Notes: generated by a model not told the origin, from the sequence alone. Shown: positions 26,903 to 36,758, counted from the first letter of the stretch. The stretch: DNA of 64,000 nt from Pseudomonas viridiflava (GCF_900585905.1 NZ_UTVH01000053.1:124001-188000); one strand, 5' to 3'. A program made the numbers and translations.

Positions 26903-28247
26903 GGGTGTTGCTCCGTGAGTCGGCGATCAATAACGCGCCGACTGCATCAATAGTGAGGTCACGCGCCTGCAGGGCGCCAAATCCTGGCTGCCCGGGGTCG
27001 CGAAAATAAAAGTCGTAGTGGCCGGGAGACACCGCCAGCAGGGTAACGTCGGCCACGTGAGCGGCCGCACAGGAACGCGGGCAGCCGGACAGATGCACTG
27101 CGCGACTGACGCCGCTGCGCTGCAGCTGGGCAGCCAGCAGGCGGGCGTCGGCCTTGGTGTCGGCCTGCCCTTTGGCGCAGGCCGCCGAGCCGGTGCAGGC
27201 AATCATCTGGCTTAGCGCCAACTGCGGCGAACACAGCAGCCCGGCGGCTTGCAGGCCATCGAGCAGCAACCCGGCCTGCTGGCGCGCCACATTGGGCAAC
27301 AGCAGACTCTGCCAGGGGGTCAGACGCAGAGTAGCGTCGCCGAACTGCTCGGCCAGCTGCGCGGCCGTATTGAGCATTGCAGGATCAAGCCGACCCAGCG
27401 GCGGCGCGGCACCGATGGCGACCCTGGCGCTGTCTCGCTGCGCAAGAATGCCCAGAGGCCCGGCACCTGCCATGCCGGAGCGCCGCCAGCCGGTGACACA
27501 CGGATCAGTGCGCAGCGTTTGGCCAAGCCGTTGCTGCAACTGGACAAGCAACTGGTCTGCGGGGATTTCGGCGAGCAAATGACGCATGCGTACCTGATCA
27601 GGCCGAGCCAGGTCGAGGAACAGTTCCAGCACCGCCAGCACCAGCTCAAGCGCTTGATCCACAGCAACAGCCGCCAGGGGCGAATCCTGCCCCGGACACC
27701 CGGCCAGGCCAAAGCCGAGCATGATCTTGTCATCCACACGCATGGCCGAGAGCCACAGGTCATGGGGATGATCGAGCATCACCAGGCCTTCGCCACCCTC
27801 CAGCGACAGGGCAAACTTGGGCGACAGGTCATACAGGCGCGGGGTGTTTTCCAGCGCGGCCAGAATCTGCGCGGCCAGCGGCCTGACGTCCAGCAGCATG
27901 TGCGGATCAAGCCCCGCCATCGGGCTGAGCATCAGGTTGCGCACATCGTCGCTGTGCGGATTGCCCGGCCCCAGGCCCGCTGCCAGCAACATCTCGATCA
28001 GCGGCTGCTGCCCGGCACCGATGCCGCGAATCTGCAGATTGCCGCGATTGGTCGCTTCGATCACGCCCTGGCCGTAAGTCTGCGCCGCACAGGCCACTGC
28101 CCGCGCCTGATCGGCGGTGATCGAACCGCCCGCCAGCTTGATCCTGCAGATGCCGCCGTCCAGCGCCGGGACGATACGCAGCAACCCCGGACAGGCCGAG
28201 GGGCGTAGCGAAACGGCAGGCGTGCGCGCGGATGGCGGCTCGATCAA
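26895..28247 (-). CDS. cobG: Precorrin-3B synthase CobG, probable TTG start
   Basis: A sulfite/nitrite-reductase-like Fe-S monooxygenase that uses O2 to make precorrin-3B, the marker of the aerobic cobalamin route. From the TTG at 28247 (CAGGGTA upstream) it is 450 residues, close to family length. It has two ferredoxin-like half-domains (RPSACPGLLRIVPALDGGIC near the N-terminus) and the siroheme/4Fe-4S cysteines in ACTGSAACAKGQ and LSGCPRSCA. No in-frame ATG lies near the domain start; the nearest open extension reaches 28445 across the intergenic region and has no similarity. Confidence 0.92.
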   Translation of the reverse strand: MIEPPSARTPAVSLRPSACPGLLRIVPALDGGICRIKLAGGSITADQARAVACAAQTYGQGVIEATNRGNLQIRGIGAGQQPLIEMLLAAGLGPGNPHSDDVRNLMLSPMAGLDPHMLLDVRPLAAQILAALENTPRLYDLSPKFALSLEGGEGLVMLDHPHDLWLSAMRVDDKIMLGFGLAGCPGQDSPLAAVAVDQALELVLAVLELFLDLARPDQVRMRHLLAEIPADQLLVQLQQRLGQTLRTDPCVTGWRRSGMAGAGPLGILAQRDSARVAIGAAPPLGRLDPAMLNTAAQLAEQFGDATLRLTPWQSLLLPNVARQQAGLLLDGLQAAGLLCSPQLALSQMIACTGSAACAKGQADTKADARLLAAQLQRSGVSRAVHLSGCPRSCAAAHVADVTLLAVSPGHYDFYFRDPGQPGFGALQARDLTIDAVGALLIADSRSNTHD

Positions 28248-28282
28248 TGGATTACCCTGACTGAAACTGAATGGCGTGATTA

Positions 28283-28333
28283 GGCACTTGTGCCCCCTGG
28301 GCGCGGTATTATGCCTGCTTTGTCCGCAGGCAT
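28283..28333. promoter_or_regulatory. Two inverted repeats in the cobG-cobL divergent promoter region
   Basis: GGCAC-TT-GTGCC (28283-28294) and ATGCCTGC-N7-GCAGGCAT (28311-28318 with 28326-28333) lie in the 126 bp between the divergent cob operons. Such dyads suit a regulator binding site shared by both operons; no cobalamin-riboswitch B12 box is seen. The regulator is unknown. Confidence 0.4.
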
Positions 28334-28373
28334 GAAAAGCCGCTCTGTCGGAAGCCCGTATTGAGGTAAGCAA

Positions 28374-29576
28374 ATGTCGCCCTGGCTGACAGTCGTGGGA
28401 ATTGGTGAGGACGGTTACAAGGGTCTGGGCAAGAACGCCAGGCATGCGCTATTGCGTGCCGATCAGGTGTTTGGCGGCCCGCGTCAGCTGAATTTGCTGC
28501 CGCCGTGCATTCAGGCCGAGCGGCGGGCCTGGCCGAGTCCGTTTTCGCTGAATCCGGTGATCGAGCAGCGGGGTGCTGAAGTCTGCGTGCTGGCCAGCGG
28601 CGATCCGATGCTGTTTGGCGTGGGCGCCAGCCTGGCGCGGGTGGTTGCCATCGACGAGATGCTGATTCTGCCTGCGCCCTCCTCCTATTCGCTGGCAGCG
28701 GCGCGCCTGGGCTGGCCGTTGCAGGAGGTGGTGACACTTTCGGTGGTCGCCCGGCCGCTGGCGGCCCTGAACGCGCAATTTCATAATGGTGTACGCCTGC
28801 TGGTGTTGAGCAACGACGGCAGCAGCCCGGCGGCAATTGCCGGGTTGTTGCGCGAACGTGGCTTCGGCCCGAGCCGCATGGTCGTTTTCGAACACCTGGG
28901 CGGCACCGCTGAACGGCGTGTCGAAGGGCTGGCCAGCGAATGGGCCAATCCGCCGATTGCCGCCCTGAACCTCGTGGCCATCGACTGTCGCGCCGATGCC
29001 AGCGCGCTGCGCCTTTCGCCCGTGACCGGCCTGCCTGATGCGGCCTTCGAGCATGACGGCCAGCTGACCAAGCGGGACGTGCGCGCGATCACCCTCGCCC
29101 GTCTGGCACCGCTGCCGGGCGAGCTGCTCTGGGATGTCGGCGCGGGCTGTGGCTCCATCGGCATCGAATGGATGCGCGCGCACCCGGCCTGTCGCGCCTT
29201 TGCCATCGAGGCCGACGAAGGCCGCCAGCAACTGATCGAATTCAACCGCGATGCCTTGGGCGTACCAGGGCTGCAACTGGTGCGCGGCAGTGCGCCCCAG
29301 GCGCTGGCCGGGCTTGAGCGTCCGGACGCTATTTTCATTGGCGGCGGCGTCACTCGTCCCGGGGTGCTCGACGCCTGCTGGCAGGCATTGCGCGCCGGTG
29401 GACGGCTGATCGCCAACGCCGTTACCCTGCAAAGTGAAGCAACGCTGATGGCCTGGCGCGACTTGCATGGCGGCGAATTGACGCGCATCCACATCGCCCA
29501 CGCCAAACCCCTTGGCGAGTTCGACACCTGGCGACAGGCCTTGCCAATCACCCTGCTGGAAGTGGTCAAGCCCTGA
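28374..29576 (+). CDS. cobL: Precorrin-6Y C5,15-methyltransferase (decarboxylating)
   Basis: A 400-residue fusion of a CbiE-like tetrapyrrole methyltransferase (N-terminal, [28 protein letters not shown]) and a CbiT-like methyltransferase (C-terminal, [17 protein letters not shown]). It methylates C5 and C15 and decarboxylates the C12 acetate chain. It leads the rightward cob operon and its TGATG overlaps the cbiD start. Confidence 0.96.
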   Translation: MSPWLTVVGIGEDGYKGLGKNARHALLRADQVFGGPRQLNLLPPCIQAERRAWPSPFSLNPVIEQRGAEVCVLASGDPMLFGVGASLARVVAIDEMLILPAPSSYSLAAARLGWPLQEVVTLSVVARPLAALNAQFHNGVRLLVLSNDGSSPAAIAGLLRERGFGPSRMVVFEHLGGTAERRVEGLASEWANPPIAALNLVAIDCRADASALRLSPVTGLPDAAFEHDGQLTKRDVRAITLARLAPLPGELLWDVGAGCGSIGIEWMRAHPACRAFAIEADEGRQQLIEFNRDALGVPGLQLVRGSAPQALAGLERPDAIFIGGGVTRPGVLDACWQALRAGGRLIANAVTLQSEATLMAWRDLHGGELTRIHIAHAKPLGEFDTWRQALPITLLEVVKP

Positions 29577-30673
29577 TGCGCAACGAAACCGCCGAACAAC
29601 CCGCGCCGCTACGCAGCGGCCTGACCACCGGCAGTTGCGCCACCGCAACCAGCCAGGCGGCAGCGCGGCTGTTGCTGGGCGGTCAGGCCAGCGATGCCGT
29701 GCAGATCGTGCTGCCCAAAGGCAAGCAGGTACAGATGCGCCTTGAGTTCTGCCGCAGGCTGGCGGATGGCGCCGAGGCCGGAACGATCAAGGACGCCGGC
29801 GATGACCCGGACGTAACCCATGGCGCGCTGGTCTTCGCCCGGGTGCGGTTGCTGACAGAGCCCACCGTGCGCTTCGTTGCCGGTGAAGGCGTCGGCACGG
29901 TGACCCGTCCGGGGCTGGTGCTGCAAGTGGGCGAGCCGGCGATCAACCCGGTGCCTCGCGGCATGATCATCACCCATCTGCAGGCGGTGGCCGACGAGTG
30001 CGGCTATACCGGCGGTTTCGAGGTCAGCCTTGGTGTAGAGGGCGGCGCGGCGCTGGCGCTGAAAACCATGAACCCGCGCCTGGGCATCGTTGGCGGGCTG
30101 TCGATCCTCGGCACCAGTGGCATCGTCCGCCCGTTCTCCTGCGCCGCCTACATCGCCTCTATTCATCAGGGCATAGACGTCGCCCGAACCAACGGTCATG
30201 AGCATCTGGCCGCCTGCACCGGCAATGCCAGCGAAGACACCATGCGCCGGGTCTATGGGATGCCGGACATTGCCCTGATCGAAATGGGCGACTTCGTCGG
30301 TGCCGTGCTCAAGCATTTGCGCAAGGGCCCGGTGAGAAAGCTGAGCATCTGCGGCGGCTTCGGCAAGATCAGCAAGCTGGCGGCCGGTCACATGGACCTG
30401 CACAGCCGCCACTCCAGCATCGACCTGCCGCAGCTGGCCCGGTGGGCCGCAACGGTGGGCGCCAGTGCGACGCTGCAACAGGCGATCTGCGAGGCCAACA
30501 CCAGCCAGCAGGCCCTGGCAATGTGTGCCGCGCAAGGTATCCCGCTGGGCGATGTGGTCTGTCAGCACGCGCTGGCGTTTGCCCGCAGTGTGGTGCCGGT
30601 GCAACACGCCATCGAGGTGTTCGCCATCGATCGCCAGGGCGGTATCGTCGGCCAGGCCGGGGCAGGCGCATGA
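29576..30673 (+). CDS. cbiD: CbiD-type C1-methyltransferase of corrin synthesis
   Basis: A 365-residue protein of the CbiD family, which methylates C1 with loss of acetaldehyde. It shows [28 protein letters not shown]-like [18 protein letters not shown] and [19 protein letters not shown]. In Pseudomonas, cbiD takes the place of cobF within an otherwise aerobic gene set. It overlaps cobL by one base and cobK by ATGA. Confidence 0.95.
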   Translation: MRNETAEQPAPLRSGLTTGSCATATSQAAARLLLGGQASDAVQIVLPKGKQVQMRLEFCRRLADGAEAGTIKDAGDDPDVTHGALVFARVRLLTEPTVRFVAGEGVGTVTRPGLVLQVGEPAINPVPRGMIITHLQAVADECGYTGGFEVSLGVEGGAALALKTMNPRLGIVGGLSILGTSGIVRPFSCAAYIASIHQGIDVARTNGHEHLAACTGNASEDTMRRVYGMPDIALIEMGDFVGAVLKHLRKGPVRKLSICGGFGKISKLAAGHMDLHSRHSSIDLPQLARWAATVGASATLQQAICEANTSQQALAMCAAQGIPLGDVVCQHALAFARSVVPVQHAIEVFAIDRQGGIVGQAGAGA

Positions 30674-31413
30674 ACAAAATCCTGCTGCTGGGCGGCGTGG
30701 CGGATGCCTTGGCGATTGCACGCACCCTGGGACCGCAGCATATCTACAGCCTGGCGGGGGTTGGCCGCATCCCGGCGGACCTGACCTGCCAACTGCGCGT
30801 GGGCGGCTACGGCGGCGCCCAGGGCCTTGCGCACTTCATCGACGAGCAAGGCATTGATCTGCTGGTGGACGCGACGCACCCCTACGCCGCGCAGATCAGC
30901 CGTAATGCTGCCAGCGCCGCGCAGTCCGGCGGCGTCCCGCTCTGGGCCCTGCGCCGCCCGGCGTGGCGGCCAGAGGCCGGAGACGACTGGCGCGAGGTGC
31001 CCGACTGGGCCGCGCTGCTGAAGGCGATAAAGCCCTTCGATCGCCCCTTGTTCACCCTCGGACGCGAGCCGCTTGAGCATCTGGACGACATTTACCCGCA
31101 TCAGTTCTGGACCCTGCGAGCACTGGAAAATACCCTGCGCGACCTGCCGCAGCACGAGCGCTGCGAAGTGATCGGCGCACGCGGGCCGTTTCTGCTGGAG
31201 GATGAGCGAGCACTGTTTCAGCAGCGCGGCATCGATGTGCTGATCAGCAAGAACAGCGGTGGCTCAGCCACCGAGGCCAAGCTTGAAGTAGCGCGGGAGT
31301 TGAAGGTGCCGGTGGTCATGCTGCAACGGCCGCTGCTGCCGGATGCTGATCGCGCCTTCAACTGCGTGCCGTCATTGCTGGCCGCCTTGCACCTGCGCGC
31401 TGCGCAGCTATAA
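30670..31413 (+). CDS. cobK: Precorrin-6A reductase
   Basis: A 247-residue NADPH-dependent reductase making dihydro-precorrin-6. It starts [18 protein letters not shown], with [14 protein letters not shown] in the first half and [18 protein letters not shown] in the second. The ATG at 30670 overlaps the cbiD stop. It closes the operon cobL-cbiD-cobK. Confidence 0.95.
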   Translation: MNKILLLGGVADALAIARTLGPQHIYSLAGVGRIPADLTCQLRVGGYGGAQGLAHFIDEQGIDLLVDATHPYAAQISRNAASAAQSGGVPLWALRRPAWRPEAGDDWREVPDWAALLKAIKPFDRPLFTLGREPLEHLDDIYPHQFWTLRALENTLRDLPQHERCEVIGARGPFLLEDERALFQQRGIDVLISKNSGGSATEAKLEVARELKVPVVMLQRPLLPDADRAFNCVPSLLAALHLRAAQL

Positions 31414-31484
31414 ATGACATCCGGGCTAAATACGCCACTGGCCTTGTCGTCTTGCATGACACGAAGCCAATCGAGAGACCTCTT

Positions 31485-31943
31485 ATGTTCAAACACCTGC
31501 TGCTAGTGGCTGCATTGTTATCACCCGCCTGCTTCGCCGCCAGTGAATACCAGGCTGGCGAGCTGAGCATCGCGCAACCCTGGTCGATGGAACTGCCGCC
31601 CAACGCGCCGACCGTCGCGGCGTATTTCGTGATTCACAACAGTGGCCTCAGCGCAGACCGCCTGCTCGGCGCCACCACGCCGATTGCCGGCGATGCGCAA
31701 CTGCATCAGCATGTGCACGCCAATGGCTTGATGAAAATGCAGCCAGTGCCTGGCGTCGACGTCCCTGCAGGGGGTAACGCGGTGTTTGCACCCATGGGCT
31801 ATCACGTGATGCTGCTGGGGCTCAAGGACAAGGCTGCACTGATGGCGGGCAATAGCTTCCCGCTGACCCTGCACTTCGAAAAATCCGGAGAGGTGACGCT
31901 GCAGGTCGACGTGCTGAAACAACCGCCAGAGCCAGGCCAGTAG
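31485..31943 (+). CDS. PCu(A)C periplasmic copper chaperone
   Basis: A 152-residue protein with a signal peptide (MFKHLLLVAALLSPACFAA) and the PCuAC Cu(I)-binding pattern: histidines in LHQHVH, a Met pair in GLMKMQPV, and a distal HVM (GYHVML). The family delivers copper to the CuA site of cytochrome oxidase. The ATG at 31485 is taken because it opens the signal peptide. It sits alone between cobK and the toxin-like gene. Confidence 0.88.
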   Translation: MFKHLLLVAALLSPACFAASEYQAGELSIAQPWSMELPPNAPTVAAYFVIHNSGLSADRLLGATTPIAGDAQLHQHVHANGLMKMQPVPGVDVPAGGNAVFAPMGYHVMLLGLKDKAALMAGNSFPLTLHFEKSGEVTLQVDVLKQPPEPGQ

Positions 31944-32066
31944 CGGCACGCGCCAAATCCTACAAGGTTTGTCGCCATTGTTCACAGCAGGGGCAGGCCC
32001 ATACCGACAGACACACCGGGCCAGATTCGATTTCGTGAAGCACTCTTTCACCAAGAGAATCGGATC

Positions 32067-35000
32067 ATGTCCAACCCCACACTATCTGCCACAACCAGCA
32101 GTGATGCTTACCCGCCAGACCTGCGCGTCGTTGCCGAAGAGCTGTTTCTGCACCTGCTGCAGCGCGATCAACCCATACCCGTCCATGATCTGCGTAACGC
32201 CTGGCTGACCTTCTATACCCTGAAGCACCTGGCGATCCCGCCTTTTACCCACTTCCCGACACATAGCCACCCGGCCATCCATCGTTCGCTGAGGCAGTAC
32301 CTGCGCTCCGAACCGGTCATTGACACGCTGCCGGGTTACTTCCTCAATCCTCTGGCCGTGGATCGTGGCACTCATGTCAGTCTGTATCGTGCGGCGGGCA
32401 CCGTTGCGCAAAGCGATGAAGTGACAGCCCTGGACTGCCAGAACATCGTCAATTCCTATGCCACCTACAGGGCCTCCCTGGAGGCGACGTATCGCCAACG
32501 ACTCGCGACCTATTGGGTCCACCCCGAACAAGGCAGAAGCCGGCGTGCGCTGTTCATTACCGGACAGCGCGAGGCCTTGCTTGTAGAGGCCGAGGCCGCA
32601 GTGGAACAAGGGCTGCTGACGACCAGCCAGCACGGCATGCTGCAACACGTCCTGGATACGCCCGATGAGGCAGGCGCAGGCTTACGCCGCCATGGGGTCT
32701 TTCACCTTCTGCTGGCAAGCGCAGACGGCGCCGAGGAAGTGCTCCCCGGTGCCTTTGTCGTGACACATGCACAAAGTCTGCAAGCTCCCGCGCCGGATGA
32801 CCACAATCTGGGTGAAGCACTGCTGTACACCGAACAGCAAGGGCTGGAAGGCTACGACAGCGTCGCCCAGATGATGGATTCGCTCGCCGTGCGTTTCAAC
32901 GACGCGACACAAAGACAGGTCCTTGTGCAGAACCTGAGCAAGGACCAGCGTGAGCGACTGAGCAATCGAGCAACAGCAGCGAACTGGCGCCTGTCTGTGA
33001 TGAGCGGGGATGTGCTGCAAACACTGTTCGATCTACAGGTAGCCAGGCAACAGTCAGACTTCAGCCACATCGTGCGCGAGGCCAGGGCCACGAAGATGCC
33101 CGCGCAGGCCTTCGTGCGCAAGGTGCACATGGACCTGGCGCAAGCCGCGCATCTGGACAACGCCTACAGGCTTGAGCGCAACGACCGCCGCCTGATCGAC
33201 AGCAACATGCCACCGTGGTGGTCACAGACAGATGCCGCGCAACAGCAACGCTGGGTAGAGGCGGTGCAACGTTACGGCCAGGCAATCACTGAGTTGCATC
33301 AGCTGTGCAGTCAGTTGTCAGATGATCCGCCCACTGCCACCACGCATCAGGCGCAGTGGCTGGACAACGTACGGCGCCTGGCGACAGCCCAAATGCACAT
33401 GGGGCAAGTGCAGGCGTCGGCTGAGCGTCTCCCCGCCCAGGCCCAGGCCTGGATAAAAGCGGTCATCGAAAGCCCGGATGCGGATTATCGAAGGACCGTC
33501 GATGGCAAGGTCATCCAGGTCGACTTCATGACGCTGGGGCCAGACACCCTGGCTGACGTCATGCGCATTGCGCCTGTTGGCAGTGGCGATCAGGACCCGC
33601 GGGTGCTCTGCACCCTCAATGCGCCGGACAGCAGGGTCTTTCGCTGGTTTCCAAATGAAGAGACGCTGCGTGAGGGATTTCTCGACCAACCGCATTTCGC
33701 CCGCTATCTATTGCGCCAACTGCCGAAAGCCAGCCGCCCCGATACCTGCACCGCGCAACAGTATGAGCAGTGGCTCAAATATTACCGCGCCGGGAGTACC
33801 TTCGAGCATTTGACTGCCCCGGCGCCGCTGACCCGGTTTGTTTTCCGCGGGAGTGGATACATCGCTCAAGGGCAGGACTTTCTGCGCACCCATTACGACC
33901 TCAAGCAACGCCGCAGCAGTGGCGTGCGGATCATCAAGAATGACATCGCCAGCCAGGGTTCCGTGCTGGGCAGTATCGCTTTGGGCATTGCCATGCTGTA
34001 TATCCCGTCGCCGGTGTTGATCGCCCTGGCAGGCGGCGTTGCCCTGTTCAAGGTCTGGAATAGCTTCAAACATCTGGAGCAAGGCGATTATAGAGGCGCG
34101 GCCTTCGAGCTCACCTGCGCGATTGGCTACCTGGCGGCGGCAGCGGTCGGAAAATGGATGATCGACAGCCGACCATTCGTTGCCCTGGAAGAGATTCGCC
34201 CGGCGCCACCGCTGGTGCTGCGCGCCGCTGCCGATGGCGAAGAGCAGATCAGTTACCTGGCGCGTCCCGGCATCGCCGCGCATTTGCCAGCAATGGACGC
34301 CCAAGCCCTCTATAACGCGGAGCAATTTGGCGCCATTTCGATCCACGACCACCAATACTTCGTCAAAAAGCAGCCCTGGCTGTTCGGGCATCGCCAGCTC
34401 TACGAAGTGGATGCCCACAACCCGAACCTGTTGATCGGCACTCCGGACTACGTCGTGCAGGATCGCCTGGGCATCTGGCGGAGAATTTCAGCCATGCAGG
34501 CAACCATCAGCAGAGGCCTGCTCAGACGAGCAGACGCGGAGCTGGCGAGCCTGACAAGCGACTGGCCGGAAACGCTTGATCAGGTCAGTCCGGCGATGAA
34601 AATCGCGTTCGAGGTCAGCTATATGCGCCTTGCCGCGACCTCCAATGCAGCGGAGTTTGCCGAGATCAGCGAGTACTGCGAAGGCGGCTCAGGCGCGATC
34701 AATACCCTGTTGCGGGCCGGGCTGCAGACCTCTCTGACCCGTCGTTTCATCAAGCAATTCTACTGCTTGCACGAATACAACGGGCTGGCGTATCGCGTCG
34801 CAACAGTGAGCCTGGCGGGGCTGCGGCGCCTGACGATGGAACTGGGTCAGGTGTTCGTCGATAACGGCATTCAATCGGCCTCCACCACGCGCTGGAATGC
34901 CGAACAATGGAGCCGGGACGAGTTCATCCAGCCCGCCAGCGCTATCGAGAGCAAGATGGTATGCCTGATCTTCGATGCGTCGATCGCAAAGAAAAACCTG

Positions 35001-35168
35001 TTTACCTCCTTCTTCGGCGACCACGTGGCAATCGCCCCTTCGACCCCGCTGCAACTGGTTGCCAGTCGGCAGGTAGGCGAGCGCTTCTTTGCATACTTCA
35101 CGCGGCCAACCAGCTGCCCGGCTCACTTGGTCAACCTGTATTCGGGCGGGACTGAACTGATGCTCTGA
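32067..35168 (+). CDS. Large toxin-like protein, DUF6543/dermonecrotic-toxin-like with C-terminal ART-like domain
   Basis: A 1033-residue protein without a signal peptide. It resembles the large Pseudomonas dermonecrotic-toxin-like (DUF6543) proteins: an N-terminal region with GYFLNPL and YRAAGTVAQSDE, long helical segments, and a hydrophobic stretch at about 633-660. The C-terminus (about 870-1033) follows the order of an R-S-E ADP-ribosyltransferase: AYRV with R910, GQVFVDNGIQSAS with S937-A-S939, and a final strand FFGDHVAIAPSTPLQLV where the usual ExE would fall but G984-D985-H986 stands instead. No immunity or chaperone gene adjoins it. Secretion route and activity are unknown; the toxin assignment is by inference. 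Confidence 0.65.
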   Translation: MSNPTLSATTSSDAYPPDLRVVAEELFLHLLQRDQPIPVHDLRNAWLTFYTLKHLAIPPFTHFPTHSHPAIHRSLRQYLRSEPVIDTLPGYFLNPLAVDRGTHVSLYRAAGTVAQSDEVTALDCQNIVNSYATYRASLEATYRQRLATYWVHPEQGRSRRALFITGQREALLVEAEAAVEQGLLTTSQHGMLQHVLDTPDEAGAGLRRHGVFHLLLASADGAEEVLPGAFVVTHAQSLQAPAPDDHNLGEALLYTEQQGLEGYDSVAQMMDSLAVRFNDATQRQVLVQNLSKDQRERLSNRATAANWRLSVMSGDVLQTLFDLQVARQQSDFSHIVREARATKMPAQAFVRKVHMDLAQAAHLDNAYRLERNDRRLIDSNMPPWWSQTDAAQQQRWVEAVQRYGQAITELHQLCSQLSDDPPTATTHQAQWLDNVRRLATAQMHMGQVQASAERLPAQAQAWIKAVIESPDADYRRTVDGKVIQVDFMTLGPDTLADVMRIAPVGSGDQDPRVLCTLNAPDSRVFRWFPNEETLREGFLDQPHFARYLLRQLPKASRPDTCTAQQYEQWLKYYRAGSTFEHLTAPAPLTRFVFRGSGYIAQGQDFLRTHYDLKQRRSSGVRIIKNDIASQGSVLGSIALGIAMLYIPSPVLIALAGGVALFKVWNSFKHLEQGDYRGAAFELTCAIGYLAAAAVGKWMIDSRPFVALEEIRPAPPLVLRAAADGEEQISYLARPGIAAHLPAMDAQALYNAEQFGAISIHDHQYFVKKQPWLFGHRQLYEVDAHNPNLLIGTPDYVVQDRLGIWRRISAMQATISRGLLRRADAELASLTSDWPETLDQVSPAMKIAFEVSYMRLAATSNAAEFAEISEYCEGGSGAINTLLRAGLQTSLTRRFIKQFYCLHEYNGLAYRVATVSLAGLRRLTMELGQVFVDNGIQSASTTRWNAEQWSRDEFIQPASAIESKMVCLIFDASIAKKNLFTSFFGDHVAIAPSTPLQLVASRQVGERFFAYFTRPTSCPAHLVNLYSGGTELML

Positions 35169-35196
35169 CGCGCAGGCACCAACTCAGGGCAGATCC

Positions 35197-35234
35197 GCGC
35201 ACCAGCCCGCAAGGCCCGTCCCAGACTGGTGCGC
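35197..35234. promoter_or_regulatory. Inverted repeat upstream of urtA, possible NtrC half-sites or toxin-gene terminator
   Basis: GCGCACCAG (35197-35205) and CTGGTGCGC (35226-35234) are perfect 9 bp arms. They contain GCACC/GGTGC, the half-sites of NtrC, but the spacing is wider than in a classical 17 bp site. They lie about 79-116 bp before the predicted urtA start of transcription. The alternative is a terminator stem for the toxin-like gene, but no T-tract follows. Confidence 0.4.
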
Positions 35235-35286
35235 AAAGCTGCCTTGCGGCGCTGCAGCTGCGCGGCTGCGGCGCTGTTTTCCACCT

Positions 35287-35302
35287 TGGCCCAGCCTTTG
35301 CT
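35287..35302 (+). promoter_or_regulatory. Sigma-54 promoter for urtABCDE
   Basis: TGGCCCAGCCTTTGCT matches the -24/-12 consensus TGGCACGNNNNTTGCW, with GG and GC exactly ten bases apart. It lies 75 bp before the urtA ATG. Nitrogen-regulated sigma-54 control of urea uptake fits known Pseudomonas practice. Confidence 0.65.
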
Positions 35303-35377
35303 AAAGACCTTGCAGACCCTCGTTATCGTGCGTTCTGCATAAGCCAAGACTGAATATCCAAGAATGGAGCTAGCCCA

Positions 35378-36643
35378 ATGAAGCGTCGCAGTCTGATCAA
35401 AGCCTTCACCCTGTCCGCGTCCATCGCGGCCATGGGTCTTGCCTGGACCGTGCAGGCCGCCGAGACCATCAAGGTGGGCATCCTGCATTCGTTGTCCGGG
35501 ACCATGGCGATTTCCGAAACATCGCTCAAGGACATGGCCTTGATGACCATCGACGAAATCAACGCCAAGGGCGGCGTCAACGGCAAGATGCTCGAAGCCG
35601 TGGTGGTCGACCCCGCGTCCAACTGGCCTCTGTTCGCAGAAAAGGGTCGTCAGTTACTGACCCAGGACAAGGTCGCCGTGGTCTTTGGCTGCTGGACCTC
35701 GGTGTCGCGCAAATCCGTGCTGCCGGTGTTCGAGGAGCTCAACGGTCTGCTGTTCTACCCGGTGCAATACGAGGGCGAAGAAATGTCGCCCAACGTCTTC
35801 TACACCGGTGCGGCGCCCAATCAGCAGGCGATCCCGGCGGTGGAGTACCTGATGAGCGAAGACGGCGGCGCGGCCAAGCGTTATTTCCTGCTCGGCACCG
35901 ACTACGTTTACCCGCGCACCACCAACAAGATTCTGCGTGCATTCCTGCATTCAAAAGGCGTCGCGGACAAAGACATCGAAGAGGTCTACACCCCGTTCGG
36001 CCATGCCGATTACCAGACCATCGTGGCCAACATCAAAAAGTTCTCGGCCGGGGGCAAGACGGCGGTGATCTCCACCGTCAATGGCGACTCCAACGTGCCG
36101 TTCTACAAAGAGCTGGCCAATCAGGGCCTGAAAGCCACTGACGTGCCGGTGGTGGCGTTTTCAGTGGGTGAAGAAGAACTGCGTGGCATCGACACCAAGC
36201 CTCTGGTCGGCCATCTGGCAGCCTGGAATTATTTCCAGTCGGTTGAAAACCCGGTCAACACAAAATTCGTGGCGGACTGGAAAGCCTACGCGAAGAAGAA
36301 AAACCTGCCAGGCGCAGACAAGGCGGTGACCAACGATCCGATGGAAGCCACCTACGTCGGCATCCACATGTGGGCGCAAGCGGTGGAAAAAGCCAAATCC
36401 ACTGACGTCGATAAAGTTCGCGAAGCCATGGCCGGGCAGACCTTCGCCGCGCCGTCGGGCTTCACCCTGACGATGGACAAGACCAACCACCATCTGCACA
36501 AGCCAGTGATGATCGGTGAAGTTGAAGACAACGGCCAATTCAATGTGGTCTGGCAGACCAAGGAGCCGATCCGCGCCCAACCATGGAGCCCGTACATCCC
36601 GGGCAACGACAAGAAGCCGGACCATGCGGTGAAGAGTAATTAA
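35378..36643 (+). CDS. urtA: Urea ABC transporter substrate-binding protein UrtA
   Basis: A 421-residue periplasmic urea-binding protein with a long Tat/Sec-like signal (MKRRSLIKAFTLSASIAAMG). The mature part starts ETIKVGILHSLSGTMAISE and carries family segments GCWTSVSRKSVLPVFEE and PVQYEGEEMSPNVFYTGAAP. First gene of urtABCDE and preceded by a sigma-54 element. Confidence 0.96.
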   Translation: MKRRSLIKAFTLSASIAAMGLAWTVQAAETIKVGILHSLSGTMAISETSLKDMALMTIDEINAKGGVNGKMLEAVVVDPASNWPLFAEKGRQLLTQDKVAVVFGCWTSVSRKSVLPVFEELNGLLFYPVQYEGEEMSPNVFYTGAAPNQQAIPAVEYLMSEDGGAAKRYFLLGTDYVYPRTTNKILRAFLHSKGVADKDIEEVYTPFGHADYQTIVANIKKFSAGGKTAVISTVNGDSNVPFYKELANQGLKATDVPVVAFSVGEEELRGIDTKPLVGHLAAWNYFQSVENPVNTKFVADWKAYAKKKNLPGADKAVTNDPMEATYVGIHMWAQAVEKAKSTDVDKVREAMAGQTFAAPSGFTLTMDKTNHHLHKPVMIGEVEDNGQFNVVWQTKEPIRAQPWSPYIPGNDKKPDHAVKSN

Positions 36644-36662
36644 GCCCGGCTGATACCGAATC

Positions 36663-36758
36663 CTGTAGGAGCGACCGGGGTGGCGATCCACCTGGTTCGC
36701 GAGGCGATTGATCTGACACACCTCGTCGCCTGCCTCGCCAACAAGTTGGCTCCTACAG
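36663..36758. repeat. REP-type palindrome between urtA and urtB
   Basis: CTGTAGGAGCGACCGGGG... and ...AAGTTGGCTCCTACAG face each other, closely matching the element at 16129-16233. Lying after the first gene, it may protect the abundant urtA message from 3' decay, as REP elements do behind binding-protein genes. Confidence 0.75.

Noticed and set aside
28248..28373. Cobalamin riboswitch upstream of cobL or cobG
   Set aside because: The gap is short and the conserved B12-box core could not be found on either strand.
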